A program made the position numbers and the translations under genes. Of a DNA stretch of 36,931 bases, positions 1 to 8,720 are shown piece by piece (within the stretch, counting starts at the first letter, position 1; every line of letters starts with the position of its first letter). This DNA comes from Planctomycetota bacterium (GTDB taxonomy: Bacteria > Planctomycetota > Phycisphaerae > UBA1845 > JANYLN01). The stretch is taken from the NCBI GenBank assembly GCA_025357795.1, contig JANYLN010000010.1:1-36931 (forward strand). The letters are read 5' to 3'. Under the pieces are notes generated by a model. The model searched no databases. It saw only the letters and a list, made by a program, of their open reading frames with translations, and was not told the DNA's origin.

Positions 1-83
1 TTCTCAGTTTTCTCGCTACGCAACCGGACGAGTTCTCGTTCCACTTCCTGAAGTCTATGAAGGGCATCCAGAGTCAGGCCCAT
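1..83 (-). CDS. N-terminus of a coiled-coil protein, cut by the left edge
   Basis: An ATG at 83-81 opens a minus-strand frame that stays open to the window edge, giving 27 residues that begin MGLTLDALHRLQEVERELV. A GGGAAG ribosome-binding sequence lies upstream of the start. Leucines and charged residues alternate in a heptad-like way, as in an amphipathic coiled coil. The pattern resembles the start of CT398/DUF164-type coiled-coil zinc-ribbon proteins, but 27 residues are too few to name a family. The function is unknown. Confidence 0.5.
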   Translation of the reverse strand, partial: MGLTLDALHRLQEVERELVRLRSEKTE

Positions 84-203
84 CGAATGTTTCTTCCCTT
101 GCTAACGTGACGGTAGCCCACAACATACCAATCTTACCTTAGCACTGCATTATCTGTCGAAACGCGGAGACTCGCAAGCGCGTCCCGGAACAAGACCGTC
201 GGG

Positions 204-351
204 GGCAGGGCAATCGCATGTACACCTAACAACAGGCGAACATGATAGCCCATTCCCATAGAAGATCTACTTTTCAGGGGTTTTGATACCCCAAGTGGGG
301 TGGTAAACCCATGAAAATCTGCCACTTTTCTTCGCATGCGATTGCCCTGCC
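204..351. repeat. MITE-like element with 17-bp perfect terminal inverted repeats
   Basis: GGCAGGGCAATCGCATG at 204-220 is repeated as its exact reverse complement at 335-351. Between the arms, around 271-320, lies a second imperfect inverted repeat that includes CCCCAAGTGGGG, so a transcript could fold strongly. No credible gene is inside. The flanking sequence shows no clear target-site duplication (GTCGGG on the left, GTTGGG on the right). This looks like a small non-autonomous element or a structured RNA. One copy cannot decide between them. Confidence 0.45.
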
Positions 352-479
352 GTTGGGGGCTTGTGACAAATGTATTGTTGGCAGGCGGTGATGGCAGGCC
401 CTATGATTACCGTAAGTATCTGAAAGGAGCATGGCTTACGCCCTCGCGTGTGTCGCCCGGTGCGATTGGCAGGTGTGCC

Positions 480-692
480 ATGATTCAGCGAAATGATGAG
501 TCTTTGCCGGCGGCGGGAGAGGGTTGCCCGCTGTGCGGCTACGTGATGGAGGGCTACCAGTGCAAGCTGGTTTGCCCGAACTGCGGATACCGGGAGGATT
601 GCTCGGACACCTTCCTGGCGGGTCCGAGGGAAGCCCCGCGGGAATATCGCGACGAGCCCGAATCCAGCCAGCCGGTCGATGAGGATGAGTGA
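480..692 (+). CDS. small zinc-ribbon protein
   Basis: This is a 70-residue protein with two CxxC knuckles, CPLC (residues 16-19) and CPNC (31-34), separated by a short hairpin, which is the layout of a rubredoxin/zinc-ribbon fold. A further Cys (26) lies between the knuckles and another (39) follows, and the tail is acidic. It probably binds one zinc and acts as a small adaptor or nucleic-acid-binding protein, but nothing shows its partner. ATG 480 is chosen because the longer in-frame start at 336 lies inside the inverted-repeat element. The ribosome-binding site of ATG 480 is weak. A stronger one (AAAGGAG) precedes a short overlapping frame at 431-496, so translation may be coupled. It ends convergently with the TPR gene. 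Confidence 0.6.
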   Translation: MIQRNDESLPAAGEGCPLCGYVMEGYQCKLVCPNCGYREDCSDTFLAGPREAPREYRDEPESSQPVDEDE

Positions 693-709
693 TCCTCTTG
701 CGGGCGGCC

Positions 710-1669
710 TCAGTTGGCAGGCAGGCCGAAGATTGGGGCCTTGACTGCAGGCCGTCTTGAAGTTGGTTGGGATCCCGCCTGGATTTTGTCGCGCAGGACT
801 ACCCACTGTGGGTTGGCTGGGTCCGCCTCTAAGGCTATGCGGACCTGTTCGCCGGCGGTATCCCTGTTGCCAGCCGCGAGATATAACTCGGCGGAGCGGG
901 CGGCCCGCTGGGCCTTACCCAGATTGCCCGACGTTTGTTTGGCGGCCTCGGCCAGGGCGGCGGCTGCGCCGGCGGGTCGATCCTGCTGTTCGAGCTGGTC
1001 GGCGAGCAGGGTGACGACGTCGGGGCCGTAGACCCTGGCTTCGAGCAACAGTACGTTATCGGACCGGCCGGCGCCGCGAACGGCGTCACTAAGATGGTTC
1101 TGGGCGGTTTCGAGCTGGTCCATGTAGATGGCTGCCTGCAGCACTTGCAGGGGGAGGAACCGGGCGGCCGCCTGGCGGTCCTTCACCAGGGCCATCCCGG
1201 CGTCGAAGTGTTTGCGGGCGCTGTCGTAATTCTTGCGGCAGGCGGCGATCCCGGCGAGGTTGAACTGGGACTCCTGGTCATCGGGCTTACGGTCCAGGAC
1301 GGCCTGGAACTCTTTCTCGGCCAGGTCGTAGTCGCGAATTTGCAGGGCGATCTGAGCGACGGCCATGTGGGTGTGCACTTGGTCGGGGGCCAGTGTGAGG
1401 GCCTGCTTTGCCAGGGGCAGGGCCTGCTTGTAGTCTTCGGCTTCAAGCAGGGGACGGACCCGATCCAGCAGGGCCATGGCCTTGTCGAAAGTCGCGCGGT
1501 TTCTGGCGGCGGCGGCCGGATCGAGCAGGGATGTGGCGGGGCCGTGAACCCGGCCGGTGAACCAGATCACTATGACGCCCGCCAGCACGATAGCCGCTAG
1601 CGCCGGGAAGAACCACGCTTTACCTTGCGAGGGGACCTTGTCCTGCGTGTCGGTTGCCATTCTTGCCAC
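710..1669 (-). CDS. membrane-anchored TPR-repeat protein
   Basis: The 319-residue protein has a short cytoplasmic N-terminus, one membrane segment at about residues 19-38 and a helical region beyond it. The segment from about 60 to 165 has tetratricopeptide features (LAPDQVHTHMAVAQIALQ, then KPDDQESQFNLAGIA), and a further TPR-like unit lies near residues 260-295. Such proteins usually scaffold protein-protein contacts on the periplasmic side of the inner membrane. The GTG at 1669 is preferred because GAGG lies 7 nt upstream. An in-frame ATG at 1660 has no such site. The next upstream gene on this strand, the zinc peptidase, ends 127 nt away, so co-transcription is possible. The specific function is unknown. 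Confidence 0.75.
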   Translation of the reverse strand: MARMATDTQDKVPSQGKAWFFPALAAIVLAGVIVIWFTGRVHGPATSLLDPAAAARNRATFDKAMALLDRVRPLLEAEDYKQALPLAKQALTLAPDQVHTHMAVAQIALQIRDYDLAEKEFQAVLDRKPDDQESQFNLAGIAACRKNYDSARKHFDAGMALVKDRQAAARFLPLQVLQAAIYMDQLETAQNHLSDAVRGAGRSDNVLLLEARVYGPDVVTLLADQLEQQDRPAGAAAALAEAAKQTSGNLGKAQRAARSAELYLAAGNRDTAGEQVRIALEADPANPQWVVLRDKIQAGSQPTSRRPAVKAPIFGLPAN

Positions 1670-1796
1670 GGGATTACCTCTAATTCGGGCCGACAGGCGG
1701 ATCCGCCCATGCGGCCGGGTATTTGCGTATTGTGCGGGAAAGGTTAGCTATGCACAACAGCGACGGCCAAGCCATGGCGAGGCGCGAGGTCCGGAT

Positions 1797-2339
1797 TTAT
1801 GCGGGGCGGCACGCGGCGACGGCAGGGCTGGCCACCTTGCATGCGGCTGCACGAACGAAGCCTTCGAGGTCCTGCCAGTCCCAGGTTTCGCGGGGCACAT
1901 CGTTGCCCTTGGCGTCTATGACCGCCGCGCCGTAGTGATCGACCAGGGTCCGGGCGGCGAAGCGATCGCACATCGCCTCCTTTTGCCGCAGGTTCCGGCC
2001 CGCCTGCTTGATCAGCCAGTGGTAGAACTCGTGCAGGAAGACGTACAGCACGAGCTGGGCAGCATCCCCGACGACCACGTAAAGGCCCTGGCGGAACCAG
2101 AAGCGGCCGCGGGTCTTCGCCTTGGCGATGCGGGAGGCGATGCGGTACGGGTAGCACACGTGCTGGCCTATGTTGATGAAGAGCCTGCCGGAGTTGTAGT
2201 AGCATGCGCCACTGAAGTCGGCCGAGCGGCTGTAACGTACGAGGACCTTCACGCTGTCGTGCGACCAGCCGGCGACGTGCCGCAGGAGGGTCACCTCCAG
2301 TTCGGCCGAGCTGAGTTGCGTGCGATTGTGCAGAATCAT
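1797..2339 (-). CDS. ImmA/IrrE-like putative zinc metallopeptidase
   Basis: In this 180-residue protein the key motif is HEFYH at residues 103-107, followed after 13 residues by EAMCDRFAA (121-129). This HExxH...ExxxD spacing is the gluzincin pattern, and the E..a-FA stretch resembles the third-ligand helix of ImmA/IrrE peptidases. Those enzymes cleave repressors in phage, ICE or stress regulation. No DNA-binding domain or partner repressor gene is adjacent, so the target is unknown. The region before the motif is hydrophobic (residues 86-102) and probably forms the active-site helix. SprT-type proteases are an alternative, but the glutamate-type third ligand argues against that. The ribosome-binding site is weak. 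Confidence 0.6.
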   Translation of the reverse strand: MILHNRTQLSSAELEVTLLRHVAGWSHDSVKVLVRYSRSADFSGACYYNSGRLFINIGQHVCYPYRIASRIAKAKTRGRFWFRQGLYVVVGDAAQLVLYVFLHEFYHWLIKQAGRNLRQKEAMCDRFAARTLVDHYGAAVIDAKGNDVPRETWDWQDLEGFVRAAACKVASPAVAACRPA

Positions 2340-2741
2340 GCGTATCCCAAACCCCGGGCAGCCCTTGCGCCCGCTGCGTACGGTCAGGCAGTAAGCCCAA
2401 TCCGTCGACGTCTGTCAAGCTGATCCGGCTGAAAGATGGTCGCGGCCTGCAGACATATAGAGTGTCGCAGAAGACTTTGCGGCGAGTTGGCCTGGCAGGC
2501 GGCTTGTCATCGGGCGACACGCGGGCTCCGCATTGGTGGACCCGCTTGGCCGGCTTGGCCGCATCGTGTATCATTGTCCGACCTGGAGTAGTCTTACCGG
2601 AGGCTGTTAGCCGGTAGAGGGTTGCAGTCACGCGAACGTCAGCGGCTTCCCGGCGCGGGGCCGGTTGGCAATTGGGTATCGATCAGACCATCGCTGGTGC
2701 GCTTGCCGGGGCGTCGGCGCTTACACGGTGCAAGGAAGCGG
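2340..2741. other. divergent intergenic region, about 400 bp
   Basis: This separates the zinc peptidase (minus) from the ABC exporter (plus). A possible plus-strand promoter is TTGGCC, 17 nt, TATCAT, with the -10 ending near 2576. A plus-strand frame without an in-frame ATG runs from about 2380 to a TAG near 2608 and reads protein-like in part (SVKLIRLKDGRGLQTYRV). It could be the remains of a gene end, but that is weak. I see nothing else. Confidence 0.3.
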
Positions 2742-4934
2742 ATGAAAGCATTACCAAACTTTCGGAGGGCCTTGGGCTACATCTGGCCGCAGAAACGCAG
2801 GCTGGCGATGATGCTGATCGCGGTACTGGGCGTGACGGTCTTTTACGCCGTGAGTATCTCCTCGATCCTGCCGCTGCTGCAGGTGATGTTCTACCAGAAC
2901 GAGACGCTGCCGGACTGGTTGTACCGCTCGGCCGCGGAGCATCGCCTGGGCGCGAAGATCGCCGTCGACGTGACCGTGCTGGAAGATGGCACGCAGGTGG
3001 GCCTGCAGCGAGGGTCGGCCAGCCAGCCAGCCAGTAGCGAGCCTGGCATCGAGATCGAAAACGTCAAGATCCGCGAGGAGACCCAGGCCGGACCGATGCA
3101 GAAGGCCGGCGTGGGCAAGGGCGACCGCATCATCGCCGTCAACGGCCAGCGGGGCACGCACTACGACCTGTTGCCGGTGGTGGCGGCCCTGCCGAACGAA
3201 CAGCCAGTCAACCTGTTGGTGGTCAAGGCCAGGAGCGACACGGTCGTTCCCCTGCAGATCGTCCCGAAGAATGCCCAACTGCACAGTTCGCTGTCGCTGT
3301 GGGTGGCCAGCAAGATGCCGGCTGGACGCGATGCCAAGACGCGTTTCCGCACGCTGGCATGGGTGATCGCGGGGTTGCTGCTGGTGACCACCTTAGGGGG
3401 GATCTGCAAGTTCTGGCACGAGTACACTGTTGGTGTGATGGTTGAGCGAGGGCAGTTGAACCTCCGCCGGGACGTCTTCAGCCACGTGATGCAGTTGCCG
3501 ATGTCGTGGTTCGGCCAGCAGCAGGCCGGCGACACGATGAGCCGCGTCGCCCGCGACTCCAGCGTGGTCGAGATGGGCATGAAGATCCTGTTCGAAAAGA
3601 TGCTCTCCGAGCCGCTGAAGGCCCTTGGCGTGCTGGTGGTCAGCCTGACGCTCAACTGGCGGCTGATGGTCGTGGTGTTCCTGATCATGCCGGCGGCCGG
3701 CTGGGTGATCTGGGTGCTGGGCAACAAGATCAAGCGGGCCCAGCGTCGGGCGCTGCATGCCTGGGGCCAGTTGCTGGACCTGCTCGACGAGCGGATCGCA
3801 GGGATCAAGATCCTCAAGGCCACCCATTCTGAGCGCCGCGAGAGCCTGCGATTCTTCCGCCGGGCGCGCACGTTGTTCGGCCAGCAGGTGAAGATCGCCA
3901 AGGCTGATGCGGCGACCAGTCCGCTGCTGGAGTTCGTGGGGGCGCTGGCTGTGTGCACCTTCGTGCTCTACGGTGGCCACCTGGTCTTTACGGGGGATAT
4001 GGAAGCGCCGGCATTCTTTGCCTCGATGGCATGCCTGGCGGGGATGCTCGCCCCGATTCGCCGGATCGCCAACGTCAACAACCGGCTGCAATCGGCGGAG
4101 TCCGCGGGCGTCCGCATTTTTGAGATCCTGGACCTTCCGTGCGAGAAGAACGTGTCTGGCGCGGTGGACCTGCCGGCGCTCAAGCATGCGATCGAACTGC
4201 GCGACGTCAGCTTCACGTATCCCGGCGCGGAGCGGCCGGCCGTGCAGGACGTTACCCTGACCATCCAGGCGGGCGAGACGATCGCGGTCGTCGGTCCCAA
4301 CGGCTCGGGCAAGACGACGCTGTCGAACCTGCTCCTGCGGTTCCTTGATCCGGCCAAGGGCCAGATCCTGATCGACGGCGTGGATATCCGCCAGGCGACG
4401 TTGCGGAGCCTGCGGACGCAGATGGGCCTGGTGACCCAGGACACGGTGATCTTCACCGACACGATCCACGGCAACATCGCCTACGCCGATCCCAAGGCCA
4501 AGCGCGGGCGGGTGGAGGCGGCCGCCCGGGCGGCCCACGCCGACGACTTCATCGCCAAGGTTCACAGTGAGGTCGGCGGCCGGGAGCAGGTGGGCTACGA
4601 CGCGATCGTCAGCAACCGGACGCTCTCGGGCGGCCAGAAGCAGCGGATCGCCATTGCCCGGGCGGTGCTCAACAATCCCGCGATCCTGATCTTCGACGAG
4701 GCCACCAGCCAGGTCGACGCTGACAGCGAGAAAAAGATCCAGGAGGCCCTGGCCGAGCTGACCCGCGGGCGAACGACGCTGATCATCGCGCATCGCCTGA
4801 GCACGGTGATCAACGCCGACCGGATCGCGGTGATGGACAAGGGGTGCATTGTCGCCGCTGGGACGCACCAGCAGTTGCTGGAGACGTGCGAGCAGTACCG
4901 GATCTTCTGCAACGCGCAGCTGCAGCCGGCGTGA
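2742..4934 (+). CDS. ABC exporter (permease-ATPase fusion) with a periplasmic PDZ domain
   Basis: This 730-residue half-transporter belongs to the MsbA-like type I exporter group. Membrane helix 1 is at about 20-47. Between it and helix 2 (about 204-225) sits an insert of roughly 150 residues. Part of the insert (about 103-175) reads as a PDZ domain, with GPMQKAGVGKGDRIIAVNGQ matching the core strand-loop of that fold. The ATPase domain is intact: Walker A GPNGSGKTT, signature LSGGQKQR, Walker B ILIFDEAT and the switch histidine in IIAHRLSTV. It should export a lipid, peptide or glycoconjugate as a homodimer. The ATG at 2742 has AAGGAAG just upstream, while the longer frame back to 2622 has no support. 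It ends convergently with addA. Confidence 0.85.
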   Translation: MKALPNFRRALGYIWPQKRRLAMMLIAVLGVTVFYAVSISSILPLLQVMFYQNETLPDWLYRSAAEHRLGAKIAVDVTVLEDGTQVGLQRGSASQPASSEPGIEIENVKIREETQAGPMQKAGVGKGDRIIAVNGQRGTHYDLLPVVAALPNEQPVNLLVVKARSDTVVPLQIVPKNAQLHSSLSLWVASKMPAGRDAKTRFRTLAWVIAGLLLVTTLGGICKFWHEYTVGVMVERGQLNLRRDVFSHVMQLPMSWFGQQQAGDTMSRVARDSSVVEMGMKILFEKMLSEPLKALGVLVVSLTLNWRLMVVVFLIMPAAGWVIWVLGNKIKRAQRRALHAWGQLLDLLDERIAGIKILKATHSERRESLRFFRRARTLFGQQVKIAKADAATSPLLEFVGALAVCTFVLYGGHLVFTGDMEAPAFFASMACLAGMLAPIRRIANVNNRLQSAESAGVRIFEILDLPCEKNVSGAVDLPALKHAIELRDVSFTYPGAERPAVQDVTLTIQAGETIAVVGPNGSGKTTLSNLLLRFLDPAKGQILIDGVDIRQATLRSLRTQMGLVTQDTVIFTDTIHGNIAYADPKAKRGRVEAAARAAHADDFIAKVHSEVGGREQVGYDAIVSNRTLSGGQKQRIAIARAVLNNPAILIFDEATSQVDADSEKKIQEALAELTRGRTTLIIAHRLSTVINADRIAVMDKGCIVAAGTHQQLLETCEQYRIFCNAQLQPA

Positions 4935-4945
4935 TGATGGACCGT

Positions 4946-4963
4946 TTCTCCTTCGAAGGAGAA
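4946..4963. terminator. perfect 18-bp palindrome between convergent genes
   Basis: TTCTCCTTCGAAGGAGAA is a perfect palindrome in the 45-bp gap between the ends of the ABC exporter and addA. It would fold into a short hairpin in either transcript. The T-runs beside it are short, so termination strength is uncertain. Confidence 0.5.
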
Positions 4964-4979
4964 GATGTGTTCGCTGTTG

Positions 4980-7900
4980 TTAGCCCTTCAGCGGAGCCGG
5001 GGCGAACGGTTCAATGTGTCTGGGGTGCAGGAACGCCAGCCACAGCCTGCAGACGGGGCGTTTCCAGATCCGGCGAATGGCCTCGGCATACATCCGCAGT
5101 TGACCTCTGTACAGGTCAATCCGCCAGCGGAGTTCCGCGCCTTCGACCGCATCGGTTTTAAAGTCGGCGATTTCGATGCCGTCGGCGGTAACCCAGAGCA
5201 CGTCGATCACGCCTCGCACGATGCCGCAGTCCGCCAGGTCATCGCTGCCGCTGCCTGGGGCGAGCAACTGCGGTTCCAGCCGCATCAGAAACGACATCTC
5301 GCGGCGGACGGTCTTGTGATTCGTGCGTAGCTGGCGGCCCAGGTCGGTTTCGTTGAGGAACCAGTCCACGCTGCGCAGGTCGATCTGTTCGGCCTCTACC
5401 GCACTGAGCAGTCTGCGCTCGACGAGTCGGGCCAACTGTCCCTGCAGTGACTTGCGATCCGTCGGTCCTGCCAGATCCACTCTTTCGAGGAACAGGTGCG
5501 TCGCGGTCCCCTTTTGGCGAGCGGCATCGGCTGCGCCGACGGGACGCAGCCTGCGCGGCACGCCGAAATTGCCGCTCGACGGTTTAACATGGGCCGGACT
5601 GGCGTGCCGTGGGCCTTCGTCCCCGTCATCATCCCACTGGAGTCGGCCCTTCAGCTCGGTCACGGGCGTGATCGCCGGGACGCGTGTCAGTTTGTCGCAG
5701 GGATACGTGCCGGTCAGCCGGGCGATCGTTTGCTGGGCCTGTTGGGGGCTCTTGCCCGCCTTGTCGTCCAGTGCCGCGAGCACCTGGGCGCTACTCAACC
5801 GGGCCGCTGGCTCGGCGATCTGCCAGGTATCCGTGACCTGGCGAGGATAGACGAGCAGCGCCGCGGCGCTCTGGCCGGTGGTCCCGGTTGGCTCCTTGGC
5901 CTCCCGCCAGTCGAAGAGGTGCGGTTCGTCCGCATGCTCCTTGGCCGCCAGCGCCGGCACGACCCAATCCAGCGGGCAGTTTGCATAGCGGACCAGGTAC
6001 CGCGGCAGCGGTCCTGCCCAGTCGCGCCAGAACTGCCGGCACTCTTCGAGCCACTCGCTCGCCTTGCGGCGCGGCGTGCCGACGAGGATGAGTCGCTCCT
6101 TTGCACGGGTCATCGCCACGTAGAGGACCCGTAGTTCCTCCGCGCGGCTCTGCCTGCGGACCCTGCCGGCGGCGAGGAGCTTGATGAGCGTGTCGCTGCG
6201 GACCATTCGCTGGGGGGCTCTGGCCTCGATGCCGAGTGTGCCGGCGCGGTCGAGGACGATCGCGCTCTTGAAGTCCATGTCGTTGAACTGCCTGGCCAGA
6301 TCCGCCAGGAAGACTACCGGGAATTCCAGCCCCTTGCTGGCGTGGATGCTCATGATCCGCACGACGTCCTGGGCCTGGGAGACCGCCGTGGGTGTGGTCG
6401 CCTCCTGGCCCGAGCGGATCATCTCCATCACGAAACTGACGAACCGCCGCAGTCCCTGCCTGCTGAACTGCCCGAACTGCCGTGCGCGCTCATAGAGGCT
6501 GGAGAGGTTTGCACGACACTGGGGCCCGTCGCGCAGGAGCGTGACGTACTCCAGCAGGCCGGTCTCCTGGTAGATCGAGGCTATCACTTCCGCCAGGGGC
6601 TTGAGCCGCGCCTCGTTGCGCCAGCGGTCGAGCCTGTCGAGTTGCCGGGCGACCGTGTGCCGCAGGGTTGCGTTGGCGCCGCCTTGGGTGTAGGCCCGCA
6701 CCGCCTGGTGGAATTCGAGGTCCGGGCGGGCGAGGCGCATATCCGCCAGGTCCGCGTCGCAGAGGGGCGGGCCGAACAGCGGGCTTCGCAGCACGGCCGC
6801 CAGCGGGATGTCCTGGCGCATGTTCTCCAGCACCTGCAGCAGGCAGAGCATGTCCTTGATCTCGCGGCTGGCGAAGTAGCCGCTACGGAGTTCCGCGTAG
6901 ACGGGGATGCCGTAGCGCCGGAGCGTGTCGGCGTACACGGGCGCTGACGTCTGCGTCGAGCGGAGGAGAATTACCATATTGCTGTAAGAGAGCCCGGCCG
7001 ACTCTTTCAACTGCTGGATCCGGCGGGCGATCAGGTAGGCCTCTTTCTCGCGTGCCGCCAGCGCTTCGACGTCATCCTGGCCGGGGTCCTCGCCGGCGGG
7101 TTGGGCGTCGTTGCCTGCGCCTGCCTTGGCGCCATCCAGCAGATGCAGTTCGACCGCGGGCCCGTCGAGGGGCGCGAAATCGCTGCGACCAGGCTTAAGC
7201 ATTGCCTGGTCGTCGTACGCGACGTCGGTCTCGTTCTCCTGCATCAGTTTGCCGAAGACACGGTTGATGAAGCCGAGCACCTCGGGCCTGCTGCGGAAGT
7301 TCTCCTGCAGGCTGATGCACCGGCCTGCGAGTCGCCCCTGGCCGATGCACTCTTGCCGCTGGCGGAACAGTTCGGGGTCGGTCATGCGGAAGCCGTAGAT
7401 GCTCTGCTTGACGTCGCCTACCACGAAGAGGTTCGGCGTGGGCGGGTCGGCTGACTCGCGGCTGACCAGGTGGACGATGGCTGCCTGGATCGGGTTGGTG
7501 TCCTGGAACTCGTCGACGAGCACGACATCGTAGCGCTGCTGGTAGGCCCGGGCGATGTCGCTGGGCTCACCTCGTTCATTTGCCAGCAGCGTGACCGCGT
7601 GCTCCTCCATGTCGCTGTAGTCGATCTTGCCGATGCGGCGCTTCGCCTGGCCGAAGAGTTCCTCGAACTGGTTGACGAGCCAGAGCAGCAGTGCCGCGTA
7701 GTCGGCCGTGATCCGGATGCCGTGGCTCCAGGCCTCCGCGCTGGCGAGCCAACGGCTGCAGAAACGTTCCTTCCAGTGGTCGTGGAGCCATTTCGCCCAG
7801 TCGCGGCAGTTCTCGGGGACGTCGCCCCAACGGCCTACCTTGGTCCAGGGGAGGTTGCCGGCGCTTTCGATCCAGGTCCGCAGGCCGGCTGGGGTCTTGA

Positions 7901-8720
7901 TCGCCTCGAGGTCCGCCCGCAACTGTGTGACGTAAATCTGTACAGCCTGGCCACTGTCGAGCCCCTTGTGTTCGCCTATCCGGGCGTGCAGCGCCGCCAG
8001 GTGGACCTCGCCCATTTCCAGCAGCAGGTCGATCTCATCGAGCATCGCGGTGCGCAGATCGGAGAACTGCTGGCCCGTCAGCGTGCCGCCGGTTTCCAGC
8101 GTATAGGCCGCCAGGGCCCGTGCCTGCCACTCTGCGCGTCTGGCCGGCGGGAGGCTTCGGAGGTATTCGTGCAGGTGCTTGACTTGGCGGCGGATCCCGT
8201 CGTCCTTACCCTGGCCATAGTTCGCAACGAACCGCGCGAAGGACTGGCTATGGGCATCCTGGCCTGTATAGAGTTGCTCGAACAGCTCGCCTAGCACGTC
8301 ATCCTTGAGCATCTGGGCCTCGTCGTCGCCGAGGACCGCGGCGTCGGGCTCGATGCCGGCTGCGCTGAAGTTCTCTCGGATGACCTGCAGGCAGAAGGAG
8401 TGCAGGGTCGAGATCGAGGCGGCGTCCAGGAGGGTGAGCTGCCTGAGCAGGCGGCTGCCACCCTTGTCCTCATAGAGATCCCGCAGTTTCTTGCGGATGC
8501 GGTCCCGCATCTCCAGGGCGGCGGCCTCGGTGAAGGTGACGACCAGCAGGCGGTCGATTTCGATCGGGCTCGTGCCGGCCACCAGGTCGACGCACCGTTC
8601 GGTTAGCACGGCGGTCTTGCCTGTGCCGGCTGCGGCGCTGACGACGAGGCTGCCCGACCGGTCGTAGATCCCGGTTCGTTGCGACTGGGTCCAGGGCGTT
8701 GTGTTCCTGGTGGTGGTCAT
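4980..8720 (-). CDS. addA: AddA, helicase-nuclease subunit A
   Basis: This 1246-residue protein is a UvrD/PcrA-type superfamily 1 helicase fused to a RecB-like nuclease. Walker A is AAAGTGKT (residues 29-36), Walker B is VDEFQDTNPIQA, and later helicase motifs include VVGDVKQSIYGFR and YVAMTRAKERL. The C-terminal nuclease has the metal-binding GVIDVLW and EIADFKTDA motifs. With AddB it unwinds and trims double-strand DNA ends for RecA loading. The length matches the family (about 1230 residues). Its ATG (8720-8718) overlaps the addB stop (8719-8717), so the two subunits are translationally coupled. Confidence 0.93.
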   Translation of the reverse strand: MTTTRNTTPWTQSQRTGIYDRSGSLVVSAAAGTGKTAVLTERCVDLVAGTSPIEIDRLLVVTFTEAAALEMRDRIRKKLRDLYEDKGGSRLLRQLTLLDAASISTLHSFCLQVIRENFSAAGIEPDAAVLGDDEAQMLKDDVLGELFEQLYTGQDAHSQSFARFVANYGQGKDDGIRRQVKHLHEYLRSLPPARRAEWQARALAAYTLETGGTLTGQQFSDLRTAMLDEIDLLLEMGEVHLAALHARIGEHKGLDSGQAVQIYVTQLRADLEAIKTPAGLRTWIESAGNLPWTKVGRWGDVPENCRDWAKWLHDHWKERFCSRWLASAEAWSHGIRITADYAALLLWLVNQFEELFGQAKRRIGKIDYSDMEEHAVTLLANERGEPSDIARAYQQRYDVVLVDEFQDTNPIQAAIVHLVSRESADPPTPNLFVVGDVKQSIYGFRMTDPELFRQRQECIGQGRLAGRCISLQENFRSRPEVLGFINRVFGKLMQENETDVAYDDQAMLKPGRSDFAPLDGPAVELHLLDGAKAGAGNDAQPAGEDPGQDDVEALAAREKEAYLIARRIQQLKESAGLSYSNMVILLRSTQTSAPVYADTLRRYGIPVYAELRSGYFASREIKDMLCLLQVLENMRQDIPLAAVLRSPLFGPPLCDADLADMRLARPDLEFHQAVRAYTQGGANATLRHTVARQLDRLDRWRNEARLKPLAEVIASIYQETGLLEYVTLLRDGPQCRANLSSLYERARQFGQFSRQGLRRFVSFVMEMIRSGQEATTPTAVSQAQDVVRIMSIHASKGLEFPVVFLADLARQFNDMDFKSAIVLDRAGTLGIEARAPQRMVRSDTLIKLLAAGRVRRQSRAEELRVLYVAMTRAKERLILVGTPRRKASEWLEECRQFWRDWAGPLPRYLVRYANCPLDWVVPALAAKEHADEPHLFDWREAKEPTGTTGQSAAALLVYPRQVTDTWQIAEPAARLSSAQVLAALDDKAGKSPQQAQQTIARLTGTYPCDKLTRVPAITPVTELKGRLQWDDDGDEGPRHASPAHVKPSSGNFGVPRRLRPVGAADAARQKGTATHLFLERVDLAGPTDRKSLQGQLARLVERRLLSAVEAEQIDLRSVDWFLNETDLGRQLRTNHKTVRREMSFLMRLEPQLLAPGSGSDDLADCGIVRGVIDVLWVTADGIEIADFKTDAVEGAELRWRIDLYRGQLRMYAEAIRRIWKRPVCRLWLAFLHPRHIEPFAPAPLKG

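Noticed and set aside
3393-4868. A 491-codon minus-strand frame under the ABC exporter
   Set aside because: It is antisense to the conserved ATPase domain and has no domain or start signal.
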